Source: JADHMP01 sp016779985 (GTDB lineage: Bacteria > Bacteroidota > Bacteroidia > Flavobacteriales > Flavobacteriaceae). Taken from it: a stretch of 64,000 nt of DNA. This document shows positions 1-7,830 of this stretch, piece by piece. Position 1 is the stretch's first letter; each line of letters starts with the position of its first letter. Under the pieces are notes generated by a model. That model searched no databases. It saw only the letters and a program-made list of their open reading frames with translations, and was not told the origin of the DNA. The stretch lies in NCBI GenBank assembly GCA_016779985.1, contig JADHMP010000007.1:34383-98382 (forward strand). The letters run 5' to 3'. The translations under genes and the position numbers were made by a program.

Positions 1-65
1 TGGAGGCTTATAAAAATGAACTCCAAGAAAAAGTGGCTCAGAGCAATAAAAGTCTTAAAAAATAA
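1..65 (+). CDS. 3' end of an unidentified upstream gene (partial)
   Basis: An open frame runs from the window edge (frame starting at base 3) to a TAA at 63-65. It encodes about 20 residues rich in Lys, Glu and Gln (ends SNKSLKK), which looks like a helical, charged C-terminus. The M3 peptidase starts 6 bases later on the same strand, so the two may be co-transcribed. Too little is present to name the family. The call rests only on an open frame and gene-like spacing. Confidence 0.45.
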   Translation, partial: EAYKNELQEKVAQSNKSLKK

Positions 66-71
66 ACACAC

Positions 72-2087
72 ATGACAAATCCTTTGCTCCAAAAGTTTCG
101 TACTCCTTATCAAGCAGTACCCTTCGATCAAATAAAGAATGATCATTTTATTCCAGCACTAAAGAAAAGTATTCAAATTGCTTTGAATGAGATCGATACT
201 ATTGTCAATCAAAAAGAGGAGCCTACATTTAGCAACACTTTAGATGCCCTAGATAATTGTGGCCTATTAGTGTCTCGAATTAGTAGCATAATCTTTAATC
301 TTAATAGCGCAGAAACCTCTACAGAACTTCAACAAGTCTCGCAAGAAGCAGCCCCATTGTTAACTCAATTTCAGAATGATATTCGGCTGAATGAAAAACT
401 TTTTGAGCGCATTAAGAGAGTGTATGAATCAACAGACAGCAATAAATTAAGCGCAGAAGAAAAGACTCTTCTAGAAAAAGAGTTTAAAGGGTTTGTTCGA
501 AATGGAGCATTGTTGTCTAAAAAAGAAAAAGAAAAATTGAGAGAAATAGACACAACACTTGCTCAACTCAGTTTGACTTTTGGAGAAAATGTATTGGCAG
601 ACACACAGGCTTTTTCAATGCACCTTACACAAAAACAGGATCTTGCGGGGTTACCTGATAATGTTATCGAAATGGCGGCAGCAATCGCACAGCAAAGAAA
701 ACTTGAAGGGTGGGTTTTTACACTAGATTATCCAAGTTATGTGCCCTTTATGACTTATGCCGAAAATAGAAAGCTACGTAAAGAAATGGCGCTTGCTTTT
801 GGAAAGAGAGGATTTCAAGAAAACTCTCAAAACAATATTGAAAATATAAAAGAGATTATTCGTTTACGAAAAGAACGTGCTTCTGTTTTAGGTTTTTCCT
901 CACATGCCGCTTTTGTGCTCGAAGAAAGAATGGCTAAATCAGAAAAAGAAGCCCTTCAATTTTTAGAAAAATTATATGAAAAAGCATTACCCGCTGCGAA
1001 AAAAGAATGGGAGGCCATGGAAGAATTTGGCTCAAATTTAGGGATAAGCCCTCTTGAGAGGTGGGATACTGCTTTTGTCGGTGAAAAGTTAAAACAAAAA
1101 AAGTTTTCATTTGACGAACAGCTTTTAAAACCCTACCTCCCCTTGAATCACGTTTTAGAGGGTATGTTTTCAATAGCGAAAAAACTATATGGTCTTTCAT
1201 TCAAAGCAAAAGAATCCCTTCCTGTTTATCATGATGAAGTTATTGTTTATGAGGTGACTCATGAAAGTAAAGGATTTTATGCTTTGTTGTATACCGATTT
1301 CTTTCCGCGTCCAGGCAAACGAAATGGGGCCTGGATGACTTCTTATCTTCCACAAAAAAAGGGACAACGACCACACATTTCAATAGTGTGTAATTTTTCA
1401 AGAGCTACAAACAAGCAACCTTCGCTTTTAACGTTCCAAGAGGTAACCACTATGTTTCACGAATTTGGTCATGCGCTTCATGGAATGCTTGCAGAAACTA
1501 CTTATAGTGGACTAAGCGGCACCAATGTCTTTTGGGATTTTGTAGAATTGCCAAGTCAAATTATGGAAAATTGGTGTTATCAGCCTGAAGCCTTAGCACT
1601 CTTTACCAAACATTATGAAACTGAAGACACACTTCCCTTACATTTCGTAGAAAAAATAAAAAAAGCGGCTCAATTTCAGCAAGGTCTACAAACCCTAAGA
1701 CAACTTGGCTTTGGATTTTTAGATTTGTCTTATCATGGAGAACACATTAATAAAATTGTTGATATAAAAGATCATGAAAAAGCAATTTTAGACAAAGTAC
1801 AATTCACAGAAGATCAACCAAATAATTGTACAAGTACGGCTTTTTCTCATATTTTCCAAGGAGGTTACGCAGCTGGCTATTACAGTTATAAATGGGCAGA
1901 GGTGCTCGATGCAGACGCTTTTGAATTATTTTTAGAAAAAGGGATTTTTGATACTGAAACAGCCCAATCCTTTGTAAAAAATATCCTTTCAAAAGGGGGC
2001 ACAGAACACCCTATGATTCTTTACAAACGATTTAGAGGAAGAACCCCAGATCCTGCAGCATTGCTCAGAAGAGCGGGCTTGACATAA
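72..2087 (+). CDS. M3 family oligopeptidase / peptidyl-dipeptidase
   Basis: Zinc metallopeptidase of family M3 (thimet oligopeptidase, OpdA and Dcp group), which degrades short peptides in the cytoplasm or periplasm. The 671 residues match the usual family length (about 680). The HEFGH zinc motif lies at about residues 463-467, and the third ligand Glu follows in FVELPSQ near residue 492. The conserved C-terminal FSHIFQGGYAAGYYSYKWAE segment forms part of the substrate cleft. No signal peptide is visible, so a cytoplasmic oligopeptidase is more likely than an exported Dcp. The ATG at 72 follows 6 bases after the preceding stop. The family is certain. Distinguishing Dcp from OpdA by sequence alone is not. 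Confidence 0.93.
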   Translation: MTNPLLQKFRTPYQAVPFDQIKNDHFIPALKKSIQIALNEIDTIVNQKEEPTFSNTLDALDNCGLLVSRISSIIFNLNSAETSTELQQVSQEAAPLLTQFQNDIRLNEKLFERIKRVYESTDSNKLSAEEKTLLEKEFKGFVRNGALLSKKEKEKLREIDTTLAQLSLTFGENVLADTQAFSMHLTQKQDLAGLPDNVIEMAAAIAQQRKLEGWVFTLDYPSYVPFMTYAENRKLRKEMALAFGKRGFQENSQNNIENIKEIIRLRKERASVLGFSSHAAFVLEERMAKSEKEALQFLEKLYEKALPAAKKEWEAMEEFGSNLGISPLERWDTAFVGEKLKQKKFSFDEQLLKPYLPLNHVLEGMFSIAKKLYGLSFKAKESLPVYHDEVIVYEVTHESKGFYALLYTDFFPRPGKRNGAWMTSYLPQKKGQRPHISIVCNFSRATNKQPSLLTFQEVTTMFHEFGHALHGMLAETTYSGLSGTNVFWDFVELPSQIMENWCYQPEALALFTKHYETEDTLPLHFVEKIKKAAQFQQGLQTLRQLGFGFLDLSYHGEHINKIVDIKDHEKAILDKVQFTEDQPNNCTSTAFSHIFQGGYAAGYYSYKWAEVLDADAFELFLEKGIFDTETAQSFVKNILSKGGTEHPMILYKRFRGRTPDPAALLRRAGLT

Positions 2088-2132
2088 ATTTACTTTTTTA
2101 GTATATTACAGTTCGATTTTAAACTTGATAAA

Positions 2133-3089
2133 GTGACCCCAAATCTATTATGGCTTTTGCTGTTTTATTTTTTTGTTTATCTAAGCCATTCTCAGTGGAG
2201 TTTAAAGAGTGATCTCTTCATCTCTGGAGGGAATGAAATGCACATCGCTTTTTACAAAACATATTTCTTAGGAGGAAAAATTATTACAGCTCGTTCACCA
2301 GAAAAGGGTATAGTTTCATTTGCAGAAAATTCTAGTTGGGAAAGAATAAATACTACTTCTTATGTAGACGGTATAGTGAGAATTTATCATTCAGGCGATT
2401 TTGATTTTCCCACCGGCAATGCTTCTATTTTTAGTCCCATAAGTGTAAGAAAAATTGATAATAAGAGGTATTTTCAAATACAATATGTACAAGATTTAAA
2501 TTTCCAATCGAATCCCCCTAATGCAGATGAAATAAAAATTTCAAGCCATTTCTGGCTATGGGATTCTCCCAATGCTTTGGGAAGCAGTTTTTTTAGTCTC
2601 TATTGGAGTCCTCAGCACAAATTATATAATCTGGGACATTTCTCCAAAATAGAATCTTTGAAATTAGGTGTTTTAGAAGACAGAAATTGGAGGCCTTTGG
2701 AAAGTCTCCTAGCTCCAAATCCATGGCTGGCAAATTCTCCCATTAGCTTTAATCAGGGTCAGCTTCAAACTCACACACCAGTTAATCTAAATCACCAAAG
2801 GGCAATAACTTTTGTTTTTCATCCAGAAAATTTTGATACAATTAATTTTAAAAAATTACCTCTAATCAGCCAAGTGTTGACTCCAAACGAAGATGGTTTA
2901 AATGATGAATGGAAAATTGAAAATTTCTTTTTTGAAAATGATACAGAAATACATGTTTATAACCGCCACGGTAGAGCGGTTTATAGGAGTGTGGGACAGT
3001 ATGAGATACCCTGGAAAGGCTACCATTTTATTACAGGAAAAAAATTACCACAAGGTTCATATTTCTATATTCTTTCAAAAGGTTCATAA
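2133..3089 (+). CDS. Secreted protein with C-terminal CHU_C gliding/type IX sorting domain
   Basis: 318 residues starting at GTG. This start is preferred because it restores a signal peptide (hydrophobic residues 4-18, ending near HSQW). The body (20-240) is an unrecognised beta-rich extracellular region. Residues about 243-318 form a CHU_C / gliding motility-associated C-terminal domain, the type B sorting signal of type IX secretion. Its hallmarks are LTPNEDGLND at 249-258, a VYNRHG element and the terminal LPQGSYFYIL strand. The product should cross the outer membrane by type IX secretion and stay on or leave the surface. A PorP/SprF-family gene follows after 11 bases, the usual pairing for type B cargo. 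The protein is short for an adhesin. Confidence 0.88.
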   Translation: MTPNLLWLLLFYFFVYLSHSQWSLKSDLFISGGNEMHIAFYKTYFLGGKIITARSPEKGIVSFAENSSWERINTTSYVDGIVRIYHSGDFDFPTGNASIFSPISVRKIDNKRYFQIQYVQDLNFQSNPPNADEIKISSHFWLWDSPNALGSSFFSLYWSPQHKLYNLGHFSKIESLKLGVLEDRNWRPLESLLAPNPWLANSPISFNQGQLQTHTPVNLNHQRAITFVFHPENFDTINFKKLPLISQVLTPNEDGLNDEWKIENFFFENDTEIHVYNRHGRAVYRSVGQYEIPWKGYHFITGKKLPQGSYFYILSKGS

Positions 3090-3100
3090 ACAACAAAGGG

Positions 3101-4009
3101 ATGGGTTTATTTAAAATGGGAATAACTAAAATATTTGGATTGCTAATGCTGCAGCTATTTTGTCTCTCAAGAGCACAAGAGCCCTATATTTTAAGATATG
3201 CAGAACAGCAGCAGCAAATTTCACCTACCAAAGTTGGAACATATGATCTATCTCAAATGGGTTTCTATCTTGTCACACAATGGATTGGAATTGCAGAGGC
3301 TCCAAATGAAAAATGTATTTGGTTTAATAAAGTTTACACCACACAAAACTTGAGATGGGGAGGTGTGGTCAGAAACAGAAGTACTTTTATAGAAAATAAT
3401 ACAACCCTTTCAGCTCAATTTTCCTACCCCCTACGTATCGGAAAAAGGGCAGAACTTCTCTTAGGATTACAAGGTGAAATAAATTATTATGATTTAAATT
3501 TTTCAAGACTAAGGTCTGTTGACGGTGTTCAAAATGACCCTCTATTACAGCGCGAATCCTACTTTAAGCCCAACGTAGGTATAGGGCTTGCAATTTATCA
3601 TCAATTAGGGTGGTTTCAATTTGCACTTCCAAAACTACTGAATAAAACAAATAGTGAATCCTTTTCAGACATAAGTGTGACTACTAACCCAACATATTTT
3701 ATTGAATTTGGAAAGCACTTCTCGGTTGCTGATCAAGAATCCATTGATCTTCGTTTTCAAATTCATAATCTAATATGGAACAAACCTACTGCACATTTTC
3801 AAATAGACTACGGATGGAGAAATTTAGCAGGCACCCTCGCCGTCAACGATAAAAAAATGATTGGTCTTGGTTTTAGTTTGATGGAAAAAAGAATTTTCAC
3901 TTTACGCTATGGCTATCAATGGAAATTTCATACTAAAAATAGCTTCATGCTAAATCAACATTTATTGGGTTTAGTGATTCGATTCAATTCCCCCCAACAA
4001 AAAGCTTAA
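3101..4009 (+). CDS. PorP/SprF family outer membrane protein of type IX secretion
   Basis: 302 residues with a signal peptide ending near the Ala-Gln at residues 25-26. The rest looks like an outer-membrane beta barrel with repeated amphipathic strands and aromatic girdle residues. Family features are the N-terminal Gln-rich segment, a FSYPLRIG-type strand and the closing NQHLLGLVIRF strand. PorP/SprF proteins help secrete or anchor type B (CHU_C) cargo, and the gene directly follows one such cargo. A second in-frame ATG at 3116 gives a more typical signal peptide and may be the true start. The gene probably belongs to one transcript with its two neighbours. Confidence 0.87.
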   Translation: MGLFKMGITKIFGLLMLQLFCLSRAQEPYILRYAEQQQQISPTKVGTYDLSQMGFYLVTQWIGIAEAPNEKCIWFNKVYTTQNLRWGGVVRNRSTFIENNTTLSAQFSYPLRIGKRAELLLGLQGEINYYDLNFSRLRSVDGVQNDPLLQRESYFKPNVGIGLAIYHQLGWFQFALPKLLNKTNSESFSDISVTTNPTYFIEFGKHFSVADQESIDLRFQIHNLIWNKPTAHFQIDYGWRNLAGTLAVNDKKMIGLGFSLMEKRIFTLRYGYQWKFHTKNSFMLNQHLLGLVIRFNSPQQKA

Positions 4010-4019
4010 ACAATGCCCC

Positions 4020-5735
4020 ATGAAAATATTTTACCCCCTAATCTCTTTATCGATTTTATTTAGTTTTTATAACTTAAAATTACATGCTCAAATCAAGATG
4101 GGAAAAAACCCAACTCAATTTGAGCCCTATGCCCTTTTTGAATTAGAAAGTACAGAAGGAGGTTTATTGATTCCTCGAATGACCCTACAGGAAAGAAACT
4201 TAGCTTTCACAAATAAAATTCCAAATGGATTACTAATTTTTAATCTTGATAGCAACTGTATTGAAGTTTATCTAAGTCAATTTAATAGTTGGAAATGTAT
4301 TGGAGATAAAATTTTTGAACGAATTGAAAATAAAATTCAGTTGGGTGAAAAAAGTATTGATTTGTCTGATTTTATGGACAATACCGATGACCAAAAGCTG
4401 AGCTTAAAAAAAGACACCTTATTTATAGAAAATGGGGGAATGATTGATCTTTCTCCATACAGAGAAAAGGCTGACAGTGTTTTTGTGTCACATTTCGAAC
4501 TGTCAAATAATTTCTTAGAACTCTCTCTTTCAAGAAATCAACAAAATCCCAAACGGGTCGACTTAAGCCCACTTATTTCAAATCCCCAAATAGATTTATT
4601 TGAATTGCAAGGCTCAACACTTCTTCTGTCTTTAGCCAATGATCAAAAGGATGCATTCGAGGTTAATTTTAAAACATTACTACAAGAAAAAGCCCCACAA
4701 CTTGAGTTAGAAAATCATGAGCTATCAATATCCGCTTCAAGCAGTATTAATTTAGTGCCCTATTTAGATAATACCGATAGACAGCAGCTTTCACTAAGTG
4801 CAATCTCTTCCCAAACTTTTGCTTTTCAATTGAGTAATAGCGAACCACTTCGATTTACTATCAAAAAACCTCTTTCTGTTTCTGAAATTTCAAAAAATGA
4901 ATTGACACTTCAAAGCGAGGCTAGTCCATTTATATCAAAAAATGGCATTACCCACAATATTTCTCCAACATGGGCTTCAGATCATTTTGTTTTTGGAAGT
5001 ACTAAACTTGACAATATATCAAGCACAAAAGCAGATAACAAACGCTTTTATTTCAATAAAATCAAAGGTGCTTTTCGAGCTGGAATGGCAGAAAGCGACC
5101 AATGGGACAATAAAAATGTAGGTACTTATTCCATTGCAATGGGAAGAAATACCATAGCAGACGGCTATCATGCTACTGCTTTTGGATCTAAAACGAAATC
5201 TTCAGCATGGTATTCTACAACATTGGGTGTTGGCACTGTGGCATCAAGTCGGGCTGAAATTGCCATGGGTAGTTATAATACTGAGTATAATCCAATGGGA
5301 AATACGAGTAAGTGGGAGTCTGAAGATCGCCTTTTAGTTATTGGAAACGGAACAGGGAGTAGCACCTCCAGCAGAAGTGATGCTTTGGTGATGCTCAAAA
5401 ACGGTGATACAAGAGTGGCTGGAAATTGGTATGGCCCTGGCTTCATTATTGTCTCTAATAGAAAACAAAAAGCTACTATTCAGAGTCTTGAAGAAAATGA
5501 TTTAGCTTTTCATAATCTCCAACCTAAACAATTTTATTTTAAAAATGAGACTCCTAAACGTTTACATTTTGGATTACTGGCTGATGAGGTCAGCGCTTTG
5601 TTCCCTAACTTAATTTATATAGATGATAAGGGGAGAACAGCAATTAATTTTATTGAGTTCATCCCACTACTTATACAACAGCTACAAGAACAACAGAAAG
5701 AAATCAATTTATTAAAAGAAAAAATTAAACCTTAG
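4020..5735 (+). CDS. Surface protein with YadA-like head repeats and C-terminal S74 chaperone domain
   Basis: 571 residues. A signal peptide covers residues 1-23. The motif DNTDxQxLSL occurs twice (about 120-129 and 250-259), a repeat I associate with large Bacteroidota surface proteins. A stretch with YadA head-type repeats (SIAMG, ATAFG, AEIAMG spacing) spans about 368-420. The C-terminus, from about residue 479, resembles the peptidase S74 intramolecular chaperone that trimerises tail spikes and can cleave itself. The Ser479 and Lys484 positions of its catalytic dyad are kept, while the usual Asp after Ser is Asn. A coiled coil (LIQQLQEQQKEINLLKEK) ends the protein. It probably forms a trimeric fibre. 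Its place after PorP/SprF suggests surface display. Confidence 0.8.
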   Translation: MKIFYPLISLSILFSFYNLKLHAQIKMGKNPTQFEPYALFELESTEGGLLIPRMTLQERNLAFTNKIPNGLLIFNLDSNCIEVYLSQFNSWKCIGDKIFERIENKIQLGEKSIDLSDFMDNTDDQKLSLKKDTLFIENGGMIDLSPYREKADSVFVSHFELSNNFLELSLSRNQQNPKRVDLSPLISNPQIDLFELQGSTLLLSLANDQKDAFEVNFKTLLQEKAPQLELENHELSISASSSINLVPYLDNTDRQQLSLSAISSQTFAFQLSNSEPLRFTIKKPLSVSEISKNELTLQSEASPFISKNGITHNISPTWASDHFVFGSTKLDNISSTKADNKRFYFNKIKGAFRAGMAESDQWDNKNVGTYSIAMGRNTIADGYHATAFGSKTKSSAWYSTTLGVGTVASSRAEIAMGSYNTEYNPMGNTSKWESEDRLLVIGNGTGSSTSSRSDALVMLKNGDTRVAGNWYGPGFIIVSNRKQKATIQSLEENDLAFHNLQPKQFYFKNETPKRLHFGLLADEVSALFPNLIYIDDKGRTAINFIEFIPLLIQQLQEQQKEINLLKEKIKP

Positions 5736-6259
5736 ATCATTTTTAAATCTCAGAGTTAGCACTCAAAACTCCACAAAGAAATTCTATTTTGGAATTAAAG
5801 ACATGATTTAATAAAAAAACCAAACCGGCAATTCCAAGGGGATAAGGGGAATTACCGGCCTGATATTTCACATTGTTGAAACCTTTCCTGAGAAAGCTTG
5901 AAGGTCAGAGCATGTATACTTTGAGTTTTCTCAAAAAATATGTTACTGACTTTTGCAACAACATTTTCAACAATCATTTGAAATTAAACAACATTAAAAG
6001 TAGGTTAAAATTACTGGGGTATGTGTTTTTAATGATTGTTGATCATTTTTGAAAATTTCAAATTCAGTCACTCAGTAGCATTTAAAAATATTCTAATCAA
6101 GTGAAGGAATTTTTTATATCAGATTCAAAGGAACAATCAATACGCAAGAAATAAAGTTTTATTTTTTTTAAAATAACTAACTGTGCTTTTATTGAAATAT
6201 GTGGTCACAATTTTTGTACTACTGAAAAGCATAAACGGAACCTGTTTGTGAGATTTTTC
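5736..6259. other. Non-coding intergenic stretch with inverted repeats
   Basis: 524 bases between two convergent gene ends. I see no ORF with gene-like composition and no tRNA fold. It contains a strong GC-rich hairpin (5825-5858), a perfect 12-bp inverted repeat (5967-5978 and 6031-6042) and a partly overlapping 10-bp inverted repeat (5976-5985 and 6054-6063). The rest is AT-rich and featureless. Confidence 0.6.
5825..5858 (-). terminator. Candidate intrinsic terminator, read on the minus strand
   Basis: The arms 5825-5835 (CCGGCAATTCC) and 5848-5858 (GGAATTACCGG) pair with one C-A mismatch around a 12-base loop. On the minus strand the hairpin is followed by a T-rich tract (complement of 5812-5824), as expected for an intrinsic terminator of the minus-strand LytTR-like gene about 400 bases upstream. 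On the plus strand no T-tract follows. Termination of the plus-strand surface operon is possible but less well supported. Confidence 0.5.
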
Positions 6260-7012
6260 TTATAAAGCTATTGTTGTTTTGCGCATTCTCCAGTTCGACA
6301 TTGCATTATACCTTTTTCCAATCGTATCAAATCGATTAACTATCCTTCTTTTTTCACTTCCTGTAATTGATAATGAATACTCATCGGCAAGCCACATCAA
6401 ATGTCCTTTTTTTGGTCCCTGTTCAATTCGTAATAATTGATTCAGATTAATCCAAAAATGATTTCGGAGTTTAAAAAAATGGGGGATAGCTTCAATTTGA
6501 GCTTCTATCCAGCCTATTGGAATTTCTATATGTATTGCGTTCAAGTCCAATAGATGTAAAATACTGTCATAATCTGAACCTCCTTTTCGTAACAAAAGGG
6601 TTTCTTCAAAGGGAATGTAGTGCTTGTTTGAGGATATTGCAGAAGGGATGCAAATTTTATTTTGAAGCACTTTCTTTTTATTATGTGTATGAAAATAGAG
6701 ATGAAAAGCTTGATGAATTCCTTCTATAATCTCTGCATGAGAATCGTTTGAATTTTCTTTTGCTCTATGGTATTTTTTAGGGATAGAGAGATAAGGCATT
6801 TTTACTTCAGGGAGATAATGCTGAAGAGAAGGGAAAAAATCAGGCTCAGATCCTTCACAAATCAACAAGAGTATATTTTGATTTTGTGATAAATTGAATT
6901 GGGAAAGACTATAAAAAGGTTGATGCTCAATCATAAAATGAGTAGTATCAGTAATTCTTTTTTGTTTTTCAAAAAAGATAAAAGAAGTGAGCCAAAGGCA
7001 AAGAAAATTCAT
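6260..7012 (-). CDS. Receiver-less LytTR-like DNA-binding protein (divergent)
   Basis: 250 residues. The C-terminal about 100 residues align by eye with the LytTR domain encoded next door. ETLLLRKGGSDYDSIL matches the DILYCKSSGRYTEFYL strand pair. FKLRNHFWINLNQLLRI matches FRVHKSYMVNLSHIVNI. A DEYSLSITGSEKRR segment matches the SKLPISRRR recognition turn. No response-regulator receiver is present. The N-terminal about 130 residues are unrecognised. A second Met at residue 27 (about 6934) is an alternative start, and no clear Shine-Dalgarno sequence helps to choose. It lies downstream of a broken LytTR regulator on the same strand. The role is probably transcriptional control, but the family call is by eye. 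Confidence 0.6.
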   Translation of the reverse strand: MNFLCLWLTSFIFFEKQKRITDTTHFMIEHQPFYSLSQFNLSQNQNILLLICEGSEPDFFPSLQHYLPEVKMPYLSIPKKYHRAKENSNDSHAEIIEGIHQAFHLYFHTHNKKKVLQNKICIPSAISSNKHYIPFEETLLLRKGGSDYDSILHLLDLNAIHIEIPIGWIEAQIEAIPHFFKLRNHFWINLNQLLRIEQGPKKGHLMWLADEYSLSITGSEKRRIVNRFDTIGKRYNAMSNWRMRKTTIAL

Positions 7013-7060
7013 AAGTAGGGAATTTTAAGGGATTCATTAGGGACAGAGTTTTAAAGTAGG

Positions 7061-7222
7061 CTACATTAGTTTTAAAAATTGAACAAGAGCATCCATTCGA
7101 CGTCTTGAAATGGGTAATTTACTACCATCATTTAATTCACAATAATTTCCATTTTTACGACTAATATTTACAATATGGGAAAGGTTTACCATATAGGATT
7201 TATGAACTCTAAAGTGTATTTA
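7061..7222 (-). pseudogene. Severed C-terminal half of the LytTR DNA-binding domain
   Basis: The TAA at 7220-7222 closes the response regulator. Continuing in the same frame gives about 52 sense codons ending at TAG (7061-7063). They encode the second half of a LytTR domain: HFRVHKSYMVNL, then SHIVNI, GSKLPISRRRM and a final helix. With the missing residue restored the protein would be 252 residues, the normal length for this family. A single C-to-T change (CAA to TAA) would explain it. The codon is TAA, so selenocysteine insertion is not an explanation. Sequencing error and recent nonsense mutation remain open. Confidence 0.8.
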
Positions 7223-7819
7223 TTGATCAAGGGCGGCTTCATATTCACCCAATGATTTTGAGGCTACAAGACGTTGTTTGTTGGTCAAATAAAATTCAGT
7301 ATAACGTCCAGAGGACTTACAGTATAGAATATCTTCATTTTTTACAAAATTTACTTTGTCAATATTAGAAATAGCTACAAACTTAAGAGGACTCCTTCCA
7401 ATGATAGTTTGTGAAAGATTTTGAATTTGTTCTTGAGTGAAAAATTCTTGATTTTCTCTACGCTCCTGCACTCTATTGACTGCTGCTACCAAATCGTCTA
7501 TTTGAAGGGGTTTAAGCAAATAATCTACCGCATTGTATCGAAATGCTCTTAGGGCATATTCATCAAACGCGGTAACAAAAATAATTTGAATGAGATAGTA
7601 GTTGATCTCTTCTAAAAGATCAAAAGCTGTATCTATATCTAGTATAATATCTAAAAATAAAAGATCAGGTTGTTCTTTTTCAATTTCTAAAATAGCTTCA
7701 TCTTTAGAATACGCTATTCCAATCACCTCTATAGTTGGGCAATATTTATTTAAAAAATGAGCAAGAAGATCTGCATTGTTCTTTTCATCTTCAATTATAA
7801 GTGTTTTAATTTTAGTCAT
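7220..7819 (-). CDS. LytTR-family response regulator, truncated by an in-frame stop
   Basis: 199 residues, against about 250 for LytTR response regulators. The receiver domain (1-120) looks intact. It has acidic residues near 10-12, the phosphoacceptor Asp57 in LLFLDI, a conserved Thr/Ala pair in FVTAFDEYA and Lys103 in LLKPL. The LytTR DNA-binding domain starts near 145 but stops at LDQ, before the VHKSYMVNL strand. The missing part continues in the same frame downstream (7061-7219). The cognate histidine kinase gene lies 11 bases upstream on the same strand. As it stands the product could be phosphorylated but should not bind DNA normally. Confidence 0.85.
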   Translation of the reverse strand: MTKIKTLIIEDEKNNADLLAHFLNKYCPTIEVIGIAYSKDEAILEIEKEQPDLLFLDIILDIDTAFDLLEEINYYLIQIIFVTAFDEYALRAFRYNAVDYLLKPLQIDDLVAAVNRVQERRENQEFFTQEQIQNLSQTIIGRSPLKFVAISNIDKVNFVKNEDILYCKSSGRYTEFYLTNKQRLVASKSLGEYEAALDQ

Positions 7820-7830
7820 GGTTGTGTTGA

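Noticed and set aside
934..1200. Minus-strand ORF of 88 residues inside the M3 peptidase
   Set aside because: It is a shadow frame of a strongly supported gene and has no recognisable protein features.
5825..5858. Hairpin as an integron attC site or mobile-element end
   Set aside because: There is no integrase, no repeated copies in the window and no attC core. A terminator read on the minus strand explains it better.
7220..7222. Selenocysteine or recoding at the split in the response regulator
   Set aside because: The codon is TAA, not TGA, and no insertion-element hairpin is evident, so a nonsense change or sequence error is simpler.
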